NCBI GenBank assembly: GCA_900551455.1
Contig: URVV01000007.1
Location: 1 to 59,850, forward strand
Reading direction: 5' to 3'
DNA: 59,850 nucleotides
Source of the DNA: an uncultured Mycoplasmatota bacterium
Lineage (GTDB): Bacteria > Bacillota_I > Bacilli_A > RF39 > UBA660
Each line of letters opens with the position of its first letter. Position 1 is the first letter of the stretch. Of this stretch, positions 1 to 7,605 are shown piece after piece. The notes beneath the pieces were generated by a model. The model ran no database searches. It was not told where the DNA came from and was given only the letters and a program-made list of their open reading frames with translations. The translations under genes were made by a program, and so were the position numbers.

Positions 1-3
1 CCT

Positions 4-37
4 ATAAAGTAGGTCTCTCTTTTTTTGAGAGTCCACC
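4..37. repeat. Imperfect inverted repeat
   Basis: A hairpin with CTCTC and GAGAG arms around a run of T residues is extended on both sides by partial complementarity (AAGTAGG against CCACCTT). It lies downstream of the minus-strand gene ending at 96. It could be a terminator or part of a regulatory site, and nothing in the sequence decides between these. Confidence 0.3.
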
Positions 38-95
38 TTACAGGTTACATTTTAATACGTGGCTACTTTTTTATTGTCCTTATGGTGCAAATAAA

Positions 96-440
96 TTAGT
101 CATCGTCAAACCACTTTATGTCTTCATAAATTTCACCTGTAATCTTTCTTAAATTAAATCTAATAGATGTAGAAAAGTAAGCGAATACATTCTCTATCCT
201 ATTTCCATTTTCATCACAGAAGTTGTGCTCTTTCATCACCTTATTAATGATATAGTTTGTTGTTACAATTACTGTCTTAAATTCATATTTAAGTAATAAT
301 TCTTCAAATAGAGCATCATACAGGTACATATCAAAATTAGAATCAGCTGTGATAAACTTTCTTTTCACTAGTTCATTAGTAATGAAATTATGTGTAGGAA
401 GTGTTTTATCTTGTATCAATTTATCATTGTATCTATTCAT
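96..440 (-). CDS. Hypothetical protein in the skin-like element (114 aa)
   Basis: This is a small soluble protein without membrane segments or an obvious signal peptide. Its C-terminal half (…NGNRIENVFAYFSTSIRF…) vaguely resembles the C-terminal part of phage or plasmid replication-initiator-like proteins, in which a predicted helix precedes a Tyr-Phe-rich stretch. The resemblance is too weak to assign a function. The ATG at 440 follows a GGAAGTGAAAAG stretch that can serve as ribosome binding site. It is transcribed away from the recombinase gene and lies inside the element. Candidate roles include element maintenance or a recombination directionality factor, but neither is shown by the sequence. 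Confidence 0.55.
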   Translation of the reverse strand: MNRYNDKLIQDKTLPTHNFITNELVKRKFITADSNFDMYLYDALFEELLLKYEFKTVIVTTNYIINKVMKEHNFCDENGNRIENVFAYFSTSIRFNLRKITGEIYEDIKWFDDD

Positions 441-534
441 CTTTTCACTTCCTTTGATTATACATTTAAACTCTTAACTAGAAATTAATCAATATAAGTA
501 GAACAAGTTATAATTATTATTCTTACTTAAACAG

Positions 535-566
535 AAAAAAAATAAAGCAACCCATGGTTGGTTGCG
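535..566 (-). terminator. Rho-independent terminator of the 582-1061 gene
   Basis: Arms GCAACC (547-552) and GGTTGC (560-565) form a stem. On the minus strand the stem is followed by a T-rich run, TTTATTTTTTTT. It lies just downstream of the stop codon of the minus-strand gene that ends at 582. Confidence 0.75.
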
Positions 567-581
567 TATAGTAAATATAGG

Positions 582-1061
582 TTATAAACTATAATACACT
601 TCATTGTTCTTAGTTAAAATTATATTTACTAAAGATTCAATATATACATCTATATCTACTAAATTATTCAGATATGCCGGATCGGGTGCAGCAAGTGGAA
701 CTTCACTTAGTAGATCCCCAAAACGAATAATATAATCTATAAGGTCTGCAAGTTCAGCAACTTCTTCCGGTTTGCCCTCGATATTACTGGCTTCATAGAT
801 AATTTTCCAAATCTTTGTATAAAGCCTACAATTTTTGATACAATAAACATGATTATTATCCTTAAACCTGATAATGTTACCATTCACTGAATCATCTGTA
901 TCACTTAAGCTAAGTCTAAGTAAGGATTCAATCTCTCGTAACGCATTCTTCTTTAAAACAAAAAGTTTCATCTTTCCAATGCTATAACGTACCTCACCAT
1001 TAACAAAGATAGTGATAGAATGTTTTCCTTTCATTCTCAAAATCCAATCTTTACCATTCAT
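582..1061 (-). CDS. Hypothetical protein in the skin-like element (159 aa)
   Basis: I do not recognise this family. The protein starts MNGKDWILRMKGKHS and appears soluble. Its N-terminal half looks beta-rich, with basic residues and a GNIIRFKDNNHVYCI strand pattern, and its C-terminal half looks helical and acidic. The start at 1061 is preceded by AAGGAGTAG, a good Shine-Dalgarno sequence, and the gene ends in a clear terminator, so it is probably a real single-gene unit. It is divergent from the recombinase, with about 270 bases between them. A role in control of excision is possible but unsupported. Confidence 0.6.
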   Translation of the reverse strand: MNGKDWILRMKGKHSITIFVNGEVRYSIGKMKLFVLKKNALREIESLLRLSLSDTDDSVNGNIIRFKDNNHVYCIKNCRLYTKIWKIIYEASNIEGKPEEVAELADLIDYIIRFGDLLSEVPLAAPDPAYLNNLVDIDVYIESLVNIILTKNNEVYYSL

Positions 1062-1330
1062 ATTTCTACTCCTTAAAATAATTTTCTAACTATATTCCTA
1101 ATTATTAGGCCATTTTCAGCCGGTTGTAAGAGTTTATTAAACTAAATAGTATAAATATACCAACCTATCAATTACGGCCCAAATAAAGTGTTATTTTAAA
1201 TAATTAATTGCTAGCTTAATATACGATTCATATTAATCATATATTTACTAAAGAAAATACCTATCTTTATCAATTTTTGATTATGTGATATACTATCAGT
1301 AGATACACATTATTGGAAAGGAACATTGGC
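1062..1330. promoter_or_regulatory. Divergent intergenic region upstream of the recombinase
   Basis: This AT-rich region separates the 159-aa gene from the recombinase. A TATACT hexamer (1289-1294) could be a -10 element for the recombinase, but no convincing -35 accompanies it. I looked for a sigma-E-type promoter and found no pair with proper spacing. Nothing else recognisable is present. Confidence 0.3.
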
Positions 1331-3088
1331 ATGAGAACAAAAGAAAAGAAAGAAGATAATAGAAAGTTTGCGATATATTCAAGAAAGTCAAAATTCACTG
1401 GTAAAGGTGAAAGTACACATAATCAAATTGAACAATGTAAAGCTGAGTTAATACATAAATTCCCTAAGATTAATTTAGAAAACGATATCATAGTATATGA
1501 AGACGAAGGATATACTGGGTATAATATGGATCGTCCTGACTTCAAAAGAATGATGAATGATATATATGTCAATAAAATAAGAACAATTGCATTCTATAAA
1601 TTGGACAGAATAAGTCGTAATGTATCAGATTTTAGCAACTTGCTAAATGAATTGGATGATTATGATGTTACATTTCTTTCAGCAACTGAGAATATCGATA
1701 ATGTAACACCAACTGGTAAAGCTATGATGTTCATGATTTCGGTGTTTGCCCAACTAGAGAGAGATACTATTGCTGAACGTATAAGAGACAATATGATTGA
1801 TCTTGCTAAAACTGGACGTTGGCTTGGTGGTAATACTCCAACTGGTTACGACTCAGAGCCTATAATTAAATACGATTTAGATGGTAAGAAAAGAAAATTA
1901 TTCAAACTTACCGAGAACGATGAGCTTGCAACTATAGTTACATTATTTTCTAAAATGTTAGAATTAAGATCTTTAACTAAACTGGAAACTTATACTTTAC
2001 AAAATGATATGAAGACTAGAAATGGTAAAAGCTTTTCTCGTTGGGGTTTAAAAAACATACTTACTAATCCTGTATATGCTATTGCTGATCAAGATGTATT
2101 AGATTATCTTATTGATTTAAAAGTTGATATATTTGCCGAAGAAAAGGATTTTGATGGTCAAAATGGACTAATGGTATATAACAAAACCGAGAAAAAAGGT
2201 AAATCTAAGGCTGTTGTAAAAAGAGACATCGACGAATGGATTATTGCAATCGGAAAACATAAAGGTGCTATCAAAGGTAAAGAATGGGTTGAAGTACAAC
2301 AATTACTTGAACAAAACTGCCAAATGAAGTATAGAAAACCTACTACTAGCAATGCTCTCCTTTCTGGTATTTTGAAATGTTCTCACTGCGGATCATATAT
2401 GAGAGCTAAACTCCAAGGACATGATACTGATAGTCAAGGTCGAAGAAAATTCAGCTACATGTGCGAGCTCAAGGATAAGAGTAAAAAAGTAAAGTGTCAA
2501 TGTCCTAACATTAATGGACTTGAAGCCGATAAACTTGTACTAGAAGAAATAACAAAACTAGCAAATCCAACTTCAAAGTTCTATGAAGCATTGAAGAAGA
2601 TATCGAAAGACAACTTTACTAAAGCATATAAAGATAATGAACAACTTAAAGCATTAAAGAAACAAATAAACAAGAATGAAAATGAAGTTAAAGCGTTGTC
2701 CGACCGACTTCCATATCTTGCTGTAGAATTAGTTCATGAACAATCAGAAAAAATTGTAGAACTAAAAAAAAGAACTGAAGAATTGCAAAAGAAAGTAAAA
2801 GAATTAACCAATACCAATTATGATGAAATAAATGATAAAGAATCAGCTGACATATTAATTAATGTATTAGATACATATACTTCATCATTTGATGATTTAG
2901 ATTTAAATACTAAACGTAACATGATTAAATTACTAGTCAGTTCAATAACCTCTGACGGAGAAGATATAACAATCAATCTAGTTGGAACTAGAACAGTTAG
3001 TAATGACGAAGCATCATCTTGTACATGTGCAATAAAGCAAGATTTCTTAAAATTATCTAACTTTCCAACAGGTGAACATCACAAATGA
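1331..3088 (+). CDS. Large serine recombinase of the skin-like element (SpoIVCA-like)
   Basis: This is a site-specific DNA recombinase of about 585 aa, typical of large serine integrases. The N-terminal resolvase domain shows AIYSRKS with the catalytic serine at about residue 20 and the Arg-rich YKLDRISRN and AQLERDTIAERI motifs. A recombinase domain follows (NTPTGYDSE), then a zinc ribbon beginning CSHCGSYMRAK, and then a charged coiled coil at about residues 440-510 (LKALKKQINKNENEVKALSD). The ATG at 1331 is chosen because GGAAAGGA lies seven bases upstream. An in-frame TTG at 1313 would overlap that site. The gene points toward the 3' half of sigK, and its TGA stop lies inside the AATGA junction. 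By analogy with SpoIVCA it probably excises the element. It could equally act as a phage integrase. Confidence 0.9.
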   Translation: MRTKEKKEDNRKFAIYSRKSKFTGKGESTHNQIEQCKAELIHKFPKINLENDIIVYEDEGYTGYNMDRPDFKRMMNDIYVNKIRTIAFYKLDRISRNVSDFSNLLNELDDYDVTFLSATENIDNVTPTGKAMMFMISVFAQLERDTIAERIRDNMIDLAKTGRWLGGNTPTGYDSEPIIKYDLDGKKRKLFKLTENDELATIVTLFSKMLELRSLTKLETYTLQNDMKTRNGKSFSRWGLKNILTNPVYAIADQDVLDYLIDLKVDIFAEEKDFDGQNGLMVYNKTEKKGKSKAVVKRDIDEWIIAIGKHKGAIKGKEWVEVQQLLEQNCQMKYRKPTTSNALLSGILKCSHCGSYMRAKLQGHDTDSQGRRKFSYMCELKDKSKKVKCQCPNINGLEADKLVLEEITKLANPTSKFYEALKKISKDNFTKAYKDNEQLKALKKQINKNENEVKALSDRLPYLAVELVHEQSEKIVELKKRTEELQKKVKELTNTNYDEINDKESADILINVLDTYTSSFDDLDLNTKRNMIKLLVSSITSDGEDITINLVGTRTVSNDEASSCTCAIKQDFLKLSNFPTGEHHK

Positions 3089-3458
3089 AATTCTAATGTA
3101 CTTTAGAGCAGACAAAAAAAATAGCAAAAATGTTAGTTTATATGAAGAAATATCCTATGACAAAGAAGGAAATAAAATCACTATCCTAGATATATTAAAA
3201 ACTAGTGACCCAGATTATATCGAAGAAATATACAAAAATGACAATATAAAATTACTAAAAAAATACTTAAACGTTTTATCAAAAAGAGAACGTGAAATAA
3301 TCGAAGCTCGATATGGTTTAAATAATCAAAAAGAAGAAACTCAAAAAGACATTGCCAAAAAACTAAACATCTCCCGTAGTTATGTATCCCGTTTAGAAAA
3401 AAGAGCTACAACCAAAATTTTAAGAGAATTTATAAAAAACAAAAAGAATCTAAGTTAA
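3072..3458 (+). pseudogene. sigK: 3' half of split sigK (SpoIIIC-like fragment)
   Basis: This open frame encodes the C-terminal half of the late mother-cell sigma factor sigma-K. NEILMYFRADKKNSKNVSLYE and the following DKEGN segment match the middle of SigK, and LSKREREIIEARYGL with SRSYVSRLEKRA is sigma region 4 with its helix-turn-helix. Regions 1-2 are absent. The frame can begin at GTG 3072, but no Shine-Dalgarno sequence precedes it and the first residues lie in the recombinase gene. Translation therefore probably requires fusion to the missing 5' half after excision, as for B. subtilis spoIIIC. It is a programmed gene fragment rather than a decayed gene if excision occurs. The family match is firm and the functional state is inference. 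Confidence 0.88.
3084..3088. other. Probable attachment/crossover core AATGA of the skin-like element
   Basis: AATGA falls where recombinase coding ends and the conserved SigK frame (NEILM) resumes. A short AATGA repeat at this codon position is, as I recall, the crossover core in B. subtilis skin. Here the last three bases are also the recombinase stop codon. The matching left site is outside the window, so the core is inferred. Confidence 0.6.
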
Positions 3459-3470
3459 TTAGATTCTTTT
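3441..3470. terminator. Bidirectional terminator between sigK 3' half and the HEPN gene
   Basis: Perfect 9-bp arms AGAATCTAA (3445-3453) and TTAGATTCT (3459-3467) are flanked by A-run and T-run sequences on the two sides. The loop contains the sigK stop codon. It can terminate both convergent genes. Confidence 0.8.
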
Positions 3471-3473
3471 CTA

Positions 3474-5162
3474 TTACTTAACTATTACCTTACCTTCACT
3501 TTTCATTTTAAAAAAATCTGTTAAAATTGGAAACATTCTAATTAACATATCAACAAAATCATATGTATCAACTTCTCCTATAAAAGTAGTATTTCCGTGA
3601 TATATATCCTTAAACACTATTTTAGAATCTCCTCCAGCATAAACAACCGAATAATTACCGTGAGAAATTGCATTCCTTATTCCCTCAATTATTTGACGAT
3701 TTCTAAAATATTTTTGATTATTATCAAAATAATTCTTTTTAGTTTTATATTCCTCATCTAAAATTTTTATTTGCTTCATATTACATTCTTTATCTTCTTT
3801 AACTTGCATTACATTCTTTTTAATTTTCTCAACAACAGACTTGTCAGTCACTTTCTCTAAATTTAAACTAAGGCTTTTTAATCTTTCATTATATTTATTA
3901 TCACGTGCAAATCTACTATTTAACTGTACTCTCAATTCATCTATTTCAGGAATCTTTAAATCCCCAGTTTTAACCCGAATAACTGACAAATCTAATTTCC
4001 CATAATCCAAACCAGTATTATCTAGATCAGTCCATAAATTATCATTCTCATACAATTTATCGAATCCATATGCAAATATTGATATAAACATATTAATAGC
4101 TGCCATCGCTAAAAAATCATCAGACAAAACTAAATCATAATGTTCTAGAGAAGTTATCTTATTAATTAATATGTCACGATTCCTAATTCCATTTTTAAAT
4201 ATTTCATCAGCTAATTCTATTATTTTAATATTCATAGCCATAGGAATTAACCTATTATAATAAGAATTAAATGTTCTAGGTAAAAATGCCAAAATTTGGC
4301 TTATTTGATAATCATAGTTAAAGGAGGAATTTACTTTACTAATTAAAAAGTCCGCTAACTCACTAGCCCTTCCATCATCAAGTTTATTTATTTTAAAACT
4401 TATATCATAATCCACCTTATATTTTTCTTTAATCTGTTCAAAATCATTATACCACCCTATAGTAGTATCATATTTCTCTACTAATTTATCAATTACATCC
4501 CTTACTTCACTAGCTACCTTCATTCCATTTCTTTCTACGCAAGTAATACATATTTCTGAAAATTTCATAATTACCTTTTTCATATATTCAATATCTGTAA
4601 TCAGCTCAGTTTTTCGTTTTCTAACTCTCGTAGAAATTACCTTATCCCTCTTATAAACATTTTTTTCCGTCGGACACAAAACACTACTAAAAGCTGACAC
4701 AACAAATTTACCAAGTCTATTAATATTAATGCTTACCCTATTATCCCCATCTATAAGTATAACATTTCCATGCTCAAAATCTGAACAAAACGATCCGTGA
4801 GCCAACTTATTTCTAATAAAAGTTACAACCTCTTCTGCTGAAGAAAAACTAAAATTATCAATATAATATTTTCCATCTCTTAAACTAGCTATTCTATCTA
4901 CTGTCTGTTTCAACTCTATATCAAATAATTTAGAAGCAACTTTCATTCCATTCTTTTCTATCATTTCCTCTTTCGAAAATAACAATAAATTACTAATAGC
5001 TGCCATTTTAATAGCCATTATTGCTTCCTTTTCTAAAATAAAATTAACATTTTCACCCTTTATCCCACTTATTAAATACCATATCAAAGACACATTTACC
5101 ATATTACCAGCAATATATTTACTCAAAGTAGATATCTTTTCATCCGCAATATCATATTCCAT
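3474..5162 (-). CDS. Protein with two HEPN-type RNx3H motifs, probable RNase of unknown role
   Basis: This is a protein of about 562 aa that I cannot assign to a named family. Two widely separated copies of the HEPN signature are visible: IRNKLAHGSF near residue 120 and IRNAISHGNY near residue 497. Each has the Arg-Asn and His that form the active site of HEPN ribonucleases. An internal repeat, NGMKVAS, occurs near residues 71 and 212. A Lys/Glu-rich probable coiled coil lies just before the second motif. The start is uncertain: GTG 5174, ATG 5168 and ATG 5162 are in frame, and GGTG is best spaced for 5162. A TATAAT (5179-5184) lies immediately upstream, implying a very short leader. It converges on sigK but lies outside the element. 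HEPN proteins often act in defence or toxin systems; that role is inference. Confidence 0.7.
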   Translation of the reverse strand: MEYDIADEKISTLSKYIAGNMVNVSLIWYLISGIKGENVNFILEKEAIMAIKMAAISNLLLFSKEEMIEKNGMKVASKLFDIELKQTVDRIASLRDGKYYIDNFSFSSAEEVVTFIRNKLAHGSFCSDFEHGNVILIDGDNRVSININRLGKFVVSAFSSVLCPTEKNVYKRDKVISTRVRKRKTELITDIEYMKKVIMKFSEICITCVERNGMKVASEVRDVIDKLVEKYDTTIGWYNDFEQIKEKYKVDYDISFKINKLDDGRASELADFLISKVNSSFNYDYQISQILAFLPRTFNSYYNRLIPMAMNIKIIELADEIFKNGIRNRDILINKITSLEHYDLVLSDDFLAMAAINMFISIFAYGFDKLYENDNLWTDLDNTGLDYGKLDLSVIRVKTGDLKIPEIDELRVQLNSRFARDNKYNERLKSLSLNLEKVTDKSVVEKIKKNVMQVKEDKECNMKQIKILDEEYKTKKNYFDNNQKYFRNRQIIEGIRNAISHGNYSVVYAGGDSKIVFKDIYHGNTTFIGEVDTYDFVDMLIRMFPILTDFFKMKSEGKVIVK

Positions 5163-5266
5163 TTCCATCACCACTTAAATTATACCAAAAAATACTTAAA
5201 TTAAATTCTCATCTAATAAAATTAGACATCATATATACACTTTAATCAAATAAACCCATAAAATAA

Positions 5267-5295
5267 TTGACATAAATCATATTTTATAGTAAAAT
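5267..5295 (+). promoter_or_regulatory. Promoter of rpmB
   Basis: TTGACA (5267-5272) and TAAAAT (5290-5295) are separated by 17 bases. They lie upstream of the strong GAGGAGGG ribosome binding site of the L28 gene. This fits a sigma-A-type promoter. Confidence 0.6.
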
Positions 5296-5323
5296 TATAT
5301 ACTGTAATTTGAGGAGGGATATT

Positions 5324-5497
5324 ATGGCAACAAAAGTAACAAGTAAAAAAACTAGAAGCGTTAATAACAGACCTAACTGTCTAAAAATAACAAAGAGAAC
5401 TCAAAAGGTTAATTTACAAACAATCACAACTGCTGATGGTAAAAAAATTAGAACTAGCGCAAGAGAAGCTAGAACAATGAAAAAGAACAGTAAATAG
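5324..5497 (+). CDS. rpmB: 50S ribosomal protein L28
   Basis: This is a basic 57-aa protein matching L28 of the large ribosomal subunit, with SKKTRSVNNRPNCL and KRTQKVNLQ corresponding to the conserved N-terminal and central segments and a C-terminal SAREART region. The ATG at 5324 (MATKVTSKK) is chosen because GAGGAGGG lies just upstream. An upstream in-frame start would overlap this site. No Cys zinc ligands are present, so it is a zinc-independent form. It is a single-gene unit with its own promoter and a strong terminator shared with the convergent pepF gene. Confidence 0.93.
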   Translation: MATKVTSKKTRSVNNRPNCLKITKRTQKVNLQTITTADGKKIRTSAREARTMKKNSK

Positions 5498-5506
5498 TAT
5501 TTTGTT

Positions 5507-5542
5507 AAAGGAACTACTGCAAAGTTTTGCAATAGTTCCTTT
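5507..5542. terminator. Strong bidirectional terminator between rpmB and pepF
   Basis: Seventeen-base arms (5507-5523 and 5526-5542) pair with one mismatch and a two-base loop, followed by a T-rich run. It sits between convergent genes. Confidence 0.85.
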
Positions 5543-5552
5543 CATTTTGTAT

Positions 5553-7331
5553 TTAATTAAAATATAAATCCTTAAACTCTTTCATTGTATCTTCAAACAT
5601 ATCAATAGCATTATTTATTACAGCCGAATCAGACAAATCAACCCCAGTTAATTTAAGCGAATCTAGTGGACTCTTACTATCACCACATTTTAAGAAAGAT
5701 ATATAATCATCCCTACTAATCGTACCATCTAATAAACCTGACACTATATAAGAAGCTATAGATAATCCAGTTGCATATTTATAAACATAAAAATTGTAGT
5801 AGAAATGTGGAATTCTCTCCCATTCATAACGAATCTCTTCATCAATAACTACATCCTTACCAAAATATATCTTATTAAGTTCTTCATACTTATCACTAAG
5901 AATATCCGCTGTTAAAGGCTCATCATTTTCAATCATCCTATACATCCACTGTTCAAATTCCGCAAACATCGTCTGTCTATAGATAGTTGCTCTAAATAAC
6001 TCCATCATTCTATTTAATATAAATAACTTTTCATTTTTATCAGAACTATTACTAATAACATACTTTGCTAATAATAACTCATTAACTGTTGAAGCAACTT
6101 CTGCCACAAATATTGCATAGTGCCCATACTGATAAGGATTATTAGTTCTTGTATAATAACTATGCATCGAATGACCTAACTCGTGTGCAAGCGTTGACAT
6201 ATCATCATACTTATCCTGATAATTAAGTAAAATATATGGATTTGTGTCATAACTACCTGATGAATATCCCCCAGTTCTCTTCCCTCTATTTGGATATACA
6301 TCTACCCACCTATCTAGAAGGCCCTTCTTAAGTATCTCTATATACTCATCTCCAAGCAAAGATAAGGCCTTAATAACCGTCTCCTTAGCTTCATCAAAAG
6401 GATAATCCTTTCCCTCTATATCAACTAAATTAGCATACACATCAAACAAATGTAACTCATCTATTTTAAGAACATCCTTTTTTAAAGAATAATAACTATG
6501 TATTGCCCCCATTCTCTCATTAATTGTCTTAATCAAATTATCATATATTGATACATCTAATTCATCTGAATAAAGCGAAGCTTCTATCGAACTATTATAT
6601 TTCTTAATCTTTGCAAAAACTTCATTCTCCTTAATATTAGAACTAATCAAACTCGCATATACATTTTTATATTGTTTATATACTTTATATAAAGTAACAA
6701 AAGCCCCCTTTCTAACCTTTCTATCATTACTCTCCATATATAAACCATACTTATTATTATCAAGCAAATACTCTTTTCCATCAACTACAAAACTAGGAAA
6801 AGACATATCTGAATCCTTCAATAACTCATAAGTATCATAATTATTATTAAAAGCCTTATCCATACTAGCAAGTAACTTTTCCTCTACCGAAGATAAAGTA
6901 TGATCCTTATATCTATACATCTCCTTAAGATATCTCTCATAAAGCAGTAATTTTTCATTCTCTTGATAAAATTTCTCTATTTCGCTATAACTAAGTTTTA
7001 AAATACTAGGAGTTACAAAATAAGTAACCCTTACATATTCACTAACTAAATTACTAACTCTTTCCTTTAACTCCATATTCTTATTTATAGAAGTATCCTC
7101 ATCACATAACAAACTTGCATATACCTCTAACTTTTCCAATACCCTTTGCGTGTGCATTTCCATTGATAATAATTCATATAAATTATTACTATCATACTTA
7201 ATACCCTCATACGAAGAAAGTAATTTAAGTTTTTTCTTAACTACTTCTATATCATTATTAAACTCCTCTATATTACCATATATCTTACTTAAATCCCACT
7301 TATAAACTTCCTCAATCTTCTCTCTATCCAT
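5553..7331 (-). CDS. pepF: Oligoendopeptidase F (M3 zinc metallopeptidase)
   Basis: This cytoplasmic zinc peptidase cleaves short oligopeptides. At 592 aa it has the usual family length. The HELGHSMHSYY segment near residue 384 carries the HExxH zinc site, and the downstream EVASTVNE provides the third-ligand region. YKWDLSKIYG at the N-terminus is typical of PepF. The start MDREK at 7331 follows AAGGAGAGG with good spacing. An ATG 18 bases upstream lies inside this ribosome binding site. It is monocistronic and converges on rpmB. Its substrates probably come from peptide uptake or protein turnover, which is inferred from the family. Confidence 0.93.
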   Translation of the reverse strand: MDREKIEEVYKWDLSKIYGNIEEFNNDIEVVKKKLKLLSSYEGIKYDSNNLYELLSMEMHTQRVLEKLEVYASLLCDEDTSINKNMELKERVSNLVSEYVRVTYFVTPSILKLSYSEIEKFYQENEKLLLYERYLKEMYRYKDHTLSSVEEKLLASMDKAFNNNYDTYELLKDSDMSFPSFVVDGKEYLLDNNKYGLYMESNDRKVRKGAFVTLYKVYKQYKNVYASLISSNIKENEVFAKIKKYNSSIEASLYSDELDVSIYDNLIKTINERMGAIHSYYSLKKDVLKIDELHLFDVYANLVDIEGKDYPFDEAKETVIKALSLLGDEYIEILKKGLLDRWVDVYPNRGKRTGGYSSGSYDTNPYILLNYQDKYDDMSTLAHELGHSMHSYYTRTNNPYQYGHYAIFVAEVASTVNELLLAKYVISNSSDKNEKLFILNRMMELFRATIYRQTMFAEFEQWMYRMIENDEPLTADILSDKYEELNKIYFGKDVVIDEEIRYEWERIPHFYYNFYVYKYATGLSIASYIVSGLLDGTISRDDYISFLKCGDSKSPLDSLKLTGVDLSDSAVINNAIDMFEDTMKEFKDLYFN

Positions 7332-7539
7332 ATATATCCTCTCCTTCATATATCATTATATCAGTAACCACTAAATTATCAAATAAATTATCAGTCAAAA
7401 TTTTAATTATACAAAATATACTATCTTCATCAATTTCTATACATTACCTTCTCTAGTCTATCACTATCTAACCTCTATTCTTCTTAATAACCGTATCTTC
7501 CTTTTTTAAGACCTTATCTCATCACCTATCAACAACATA

Positions 7540-7573
7540 AAAAAACTTGTTTATTTTCAAAACAAATTTTTTA
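7540..7573 (-). terminator. Terminator downstream of ychF
   Basis: A stem TTTGTTT/AAACAAG with a short loop is followed on the minus strand by a run of T residues. It lies a few tens of bases past the ychF stop codon. The remaining 7350-7539 region is AT-rich and holds nothing I recognise. Confidence 0.6.
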
Positions 7574-7605
7574 TTTCCTCTATCTAAGTCAATTTTTTCT
7601 CAATA

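Larger units (their letters stand above)
1..3088. mobile_element. Right-hand part of a skin-like element interrupting sigK (left end outside window)
   Basis: This stretch holds two minus-strand genes of unknown function and a large serine recombinase. It ends exactly where the sigK coding sequence resumes (frame ITNEILM). In B. subtilis and C. difficile the skin elements interrupt sigK at this same conserved position and are excised in the mother cell by a serine recombinase, restoring an intact sigK. The left boundary and the 5' half of sigK must lie outside the window, so element size and cargo are unknown. That excision is developmentally programmed here is inference from those systems. 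The alternative is an ordinary serine-integrase prophage or mobile element that uses sigK as its attachment site. Confidence 0.75.

Noticed and set aside
1..60. Left attachment site of the skin-like element in the inverted repeat at the window start
   Set aside because: No AATGA-containing sigK-like sequence is present there, and the element continues leftward; the repeat is imperfect.
1261..1312. Sigma-E promoter upstream of the recombinase
   Set aside because: GATACACA and GATATACT resemble the -10 and -35 but are only 7 bases apart, too close for a functional pair.
3072..3458. An independent small sigma-factor gene
   Set aside because: It lacks sigma regions 1-2 and a ribosome binding site, and its frame begins inside the recombinase gene; it fits the 3' half of sigK.
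3474..5162. Cas13-like nuclease because of two HEPN motifs
   Set aside because: The protein is much smaller than known Cas13 proteins, there is no CRISPR array or cas gene in the window, and two HEPN motifs alone are not diagnostic.
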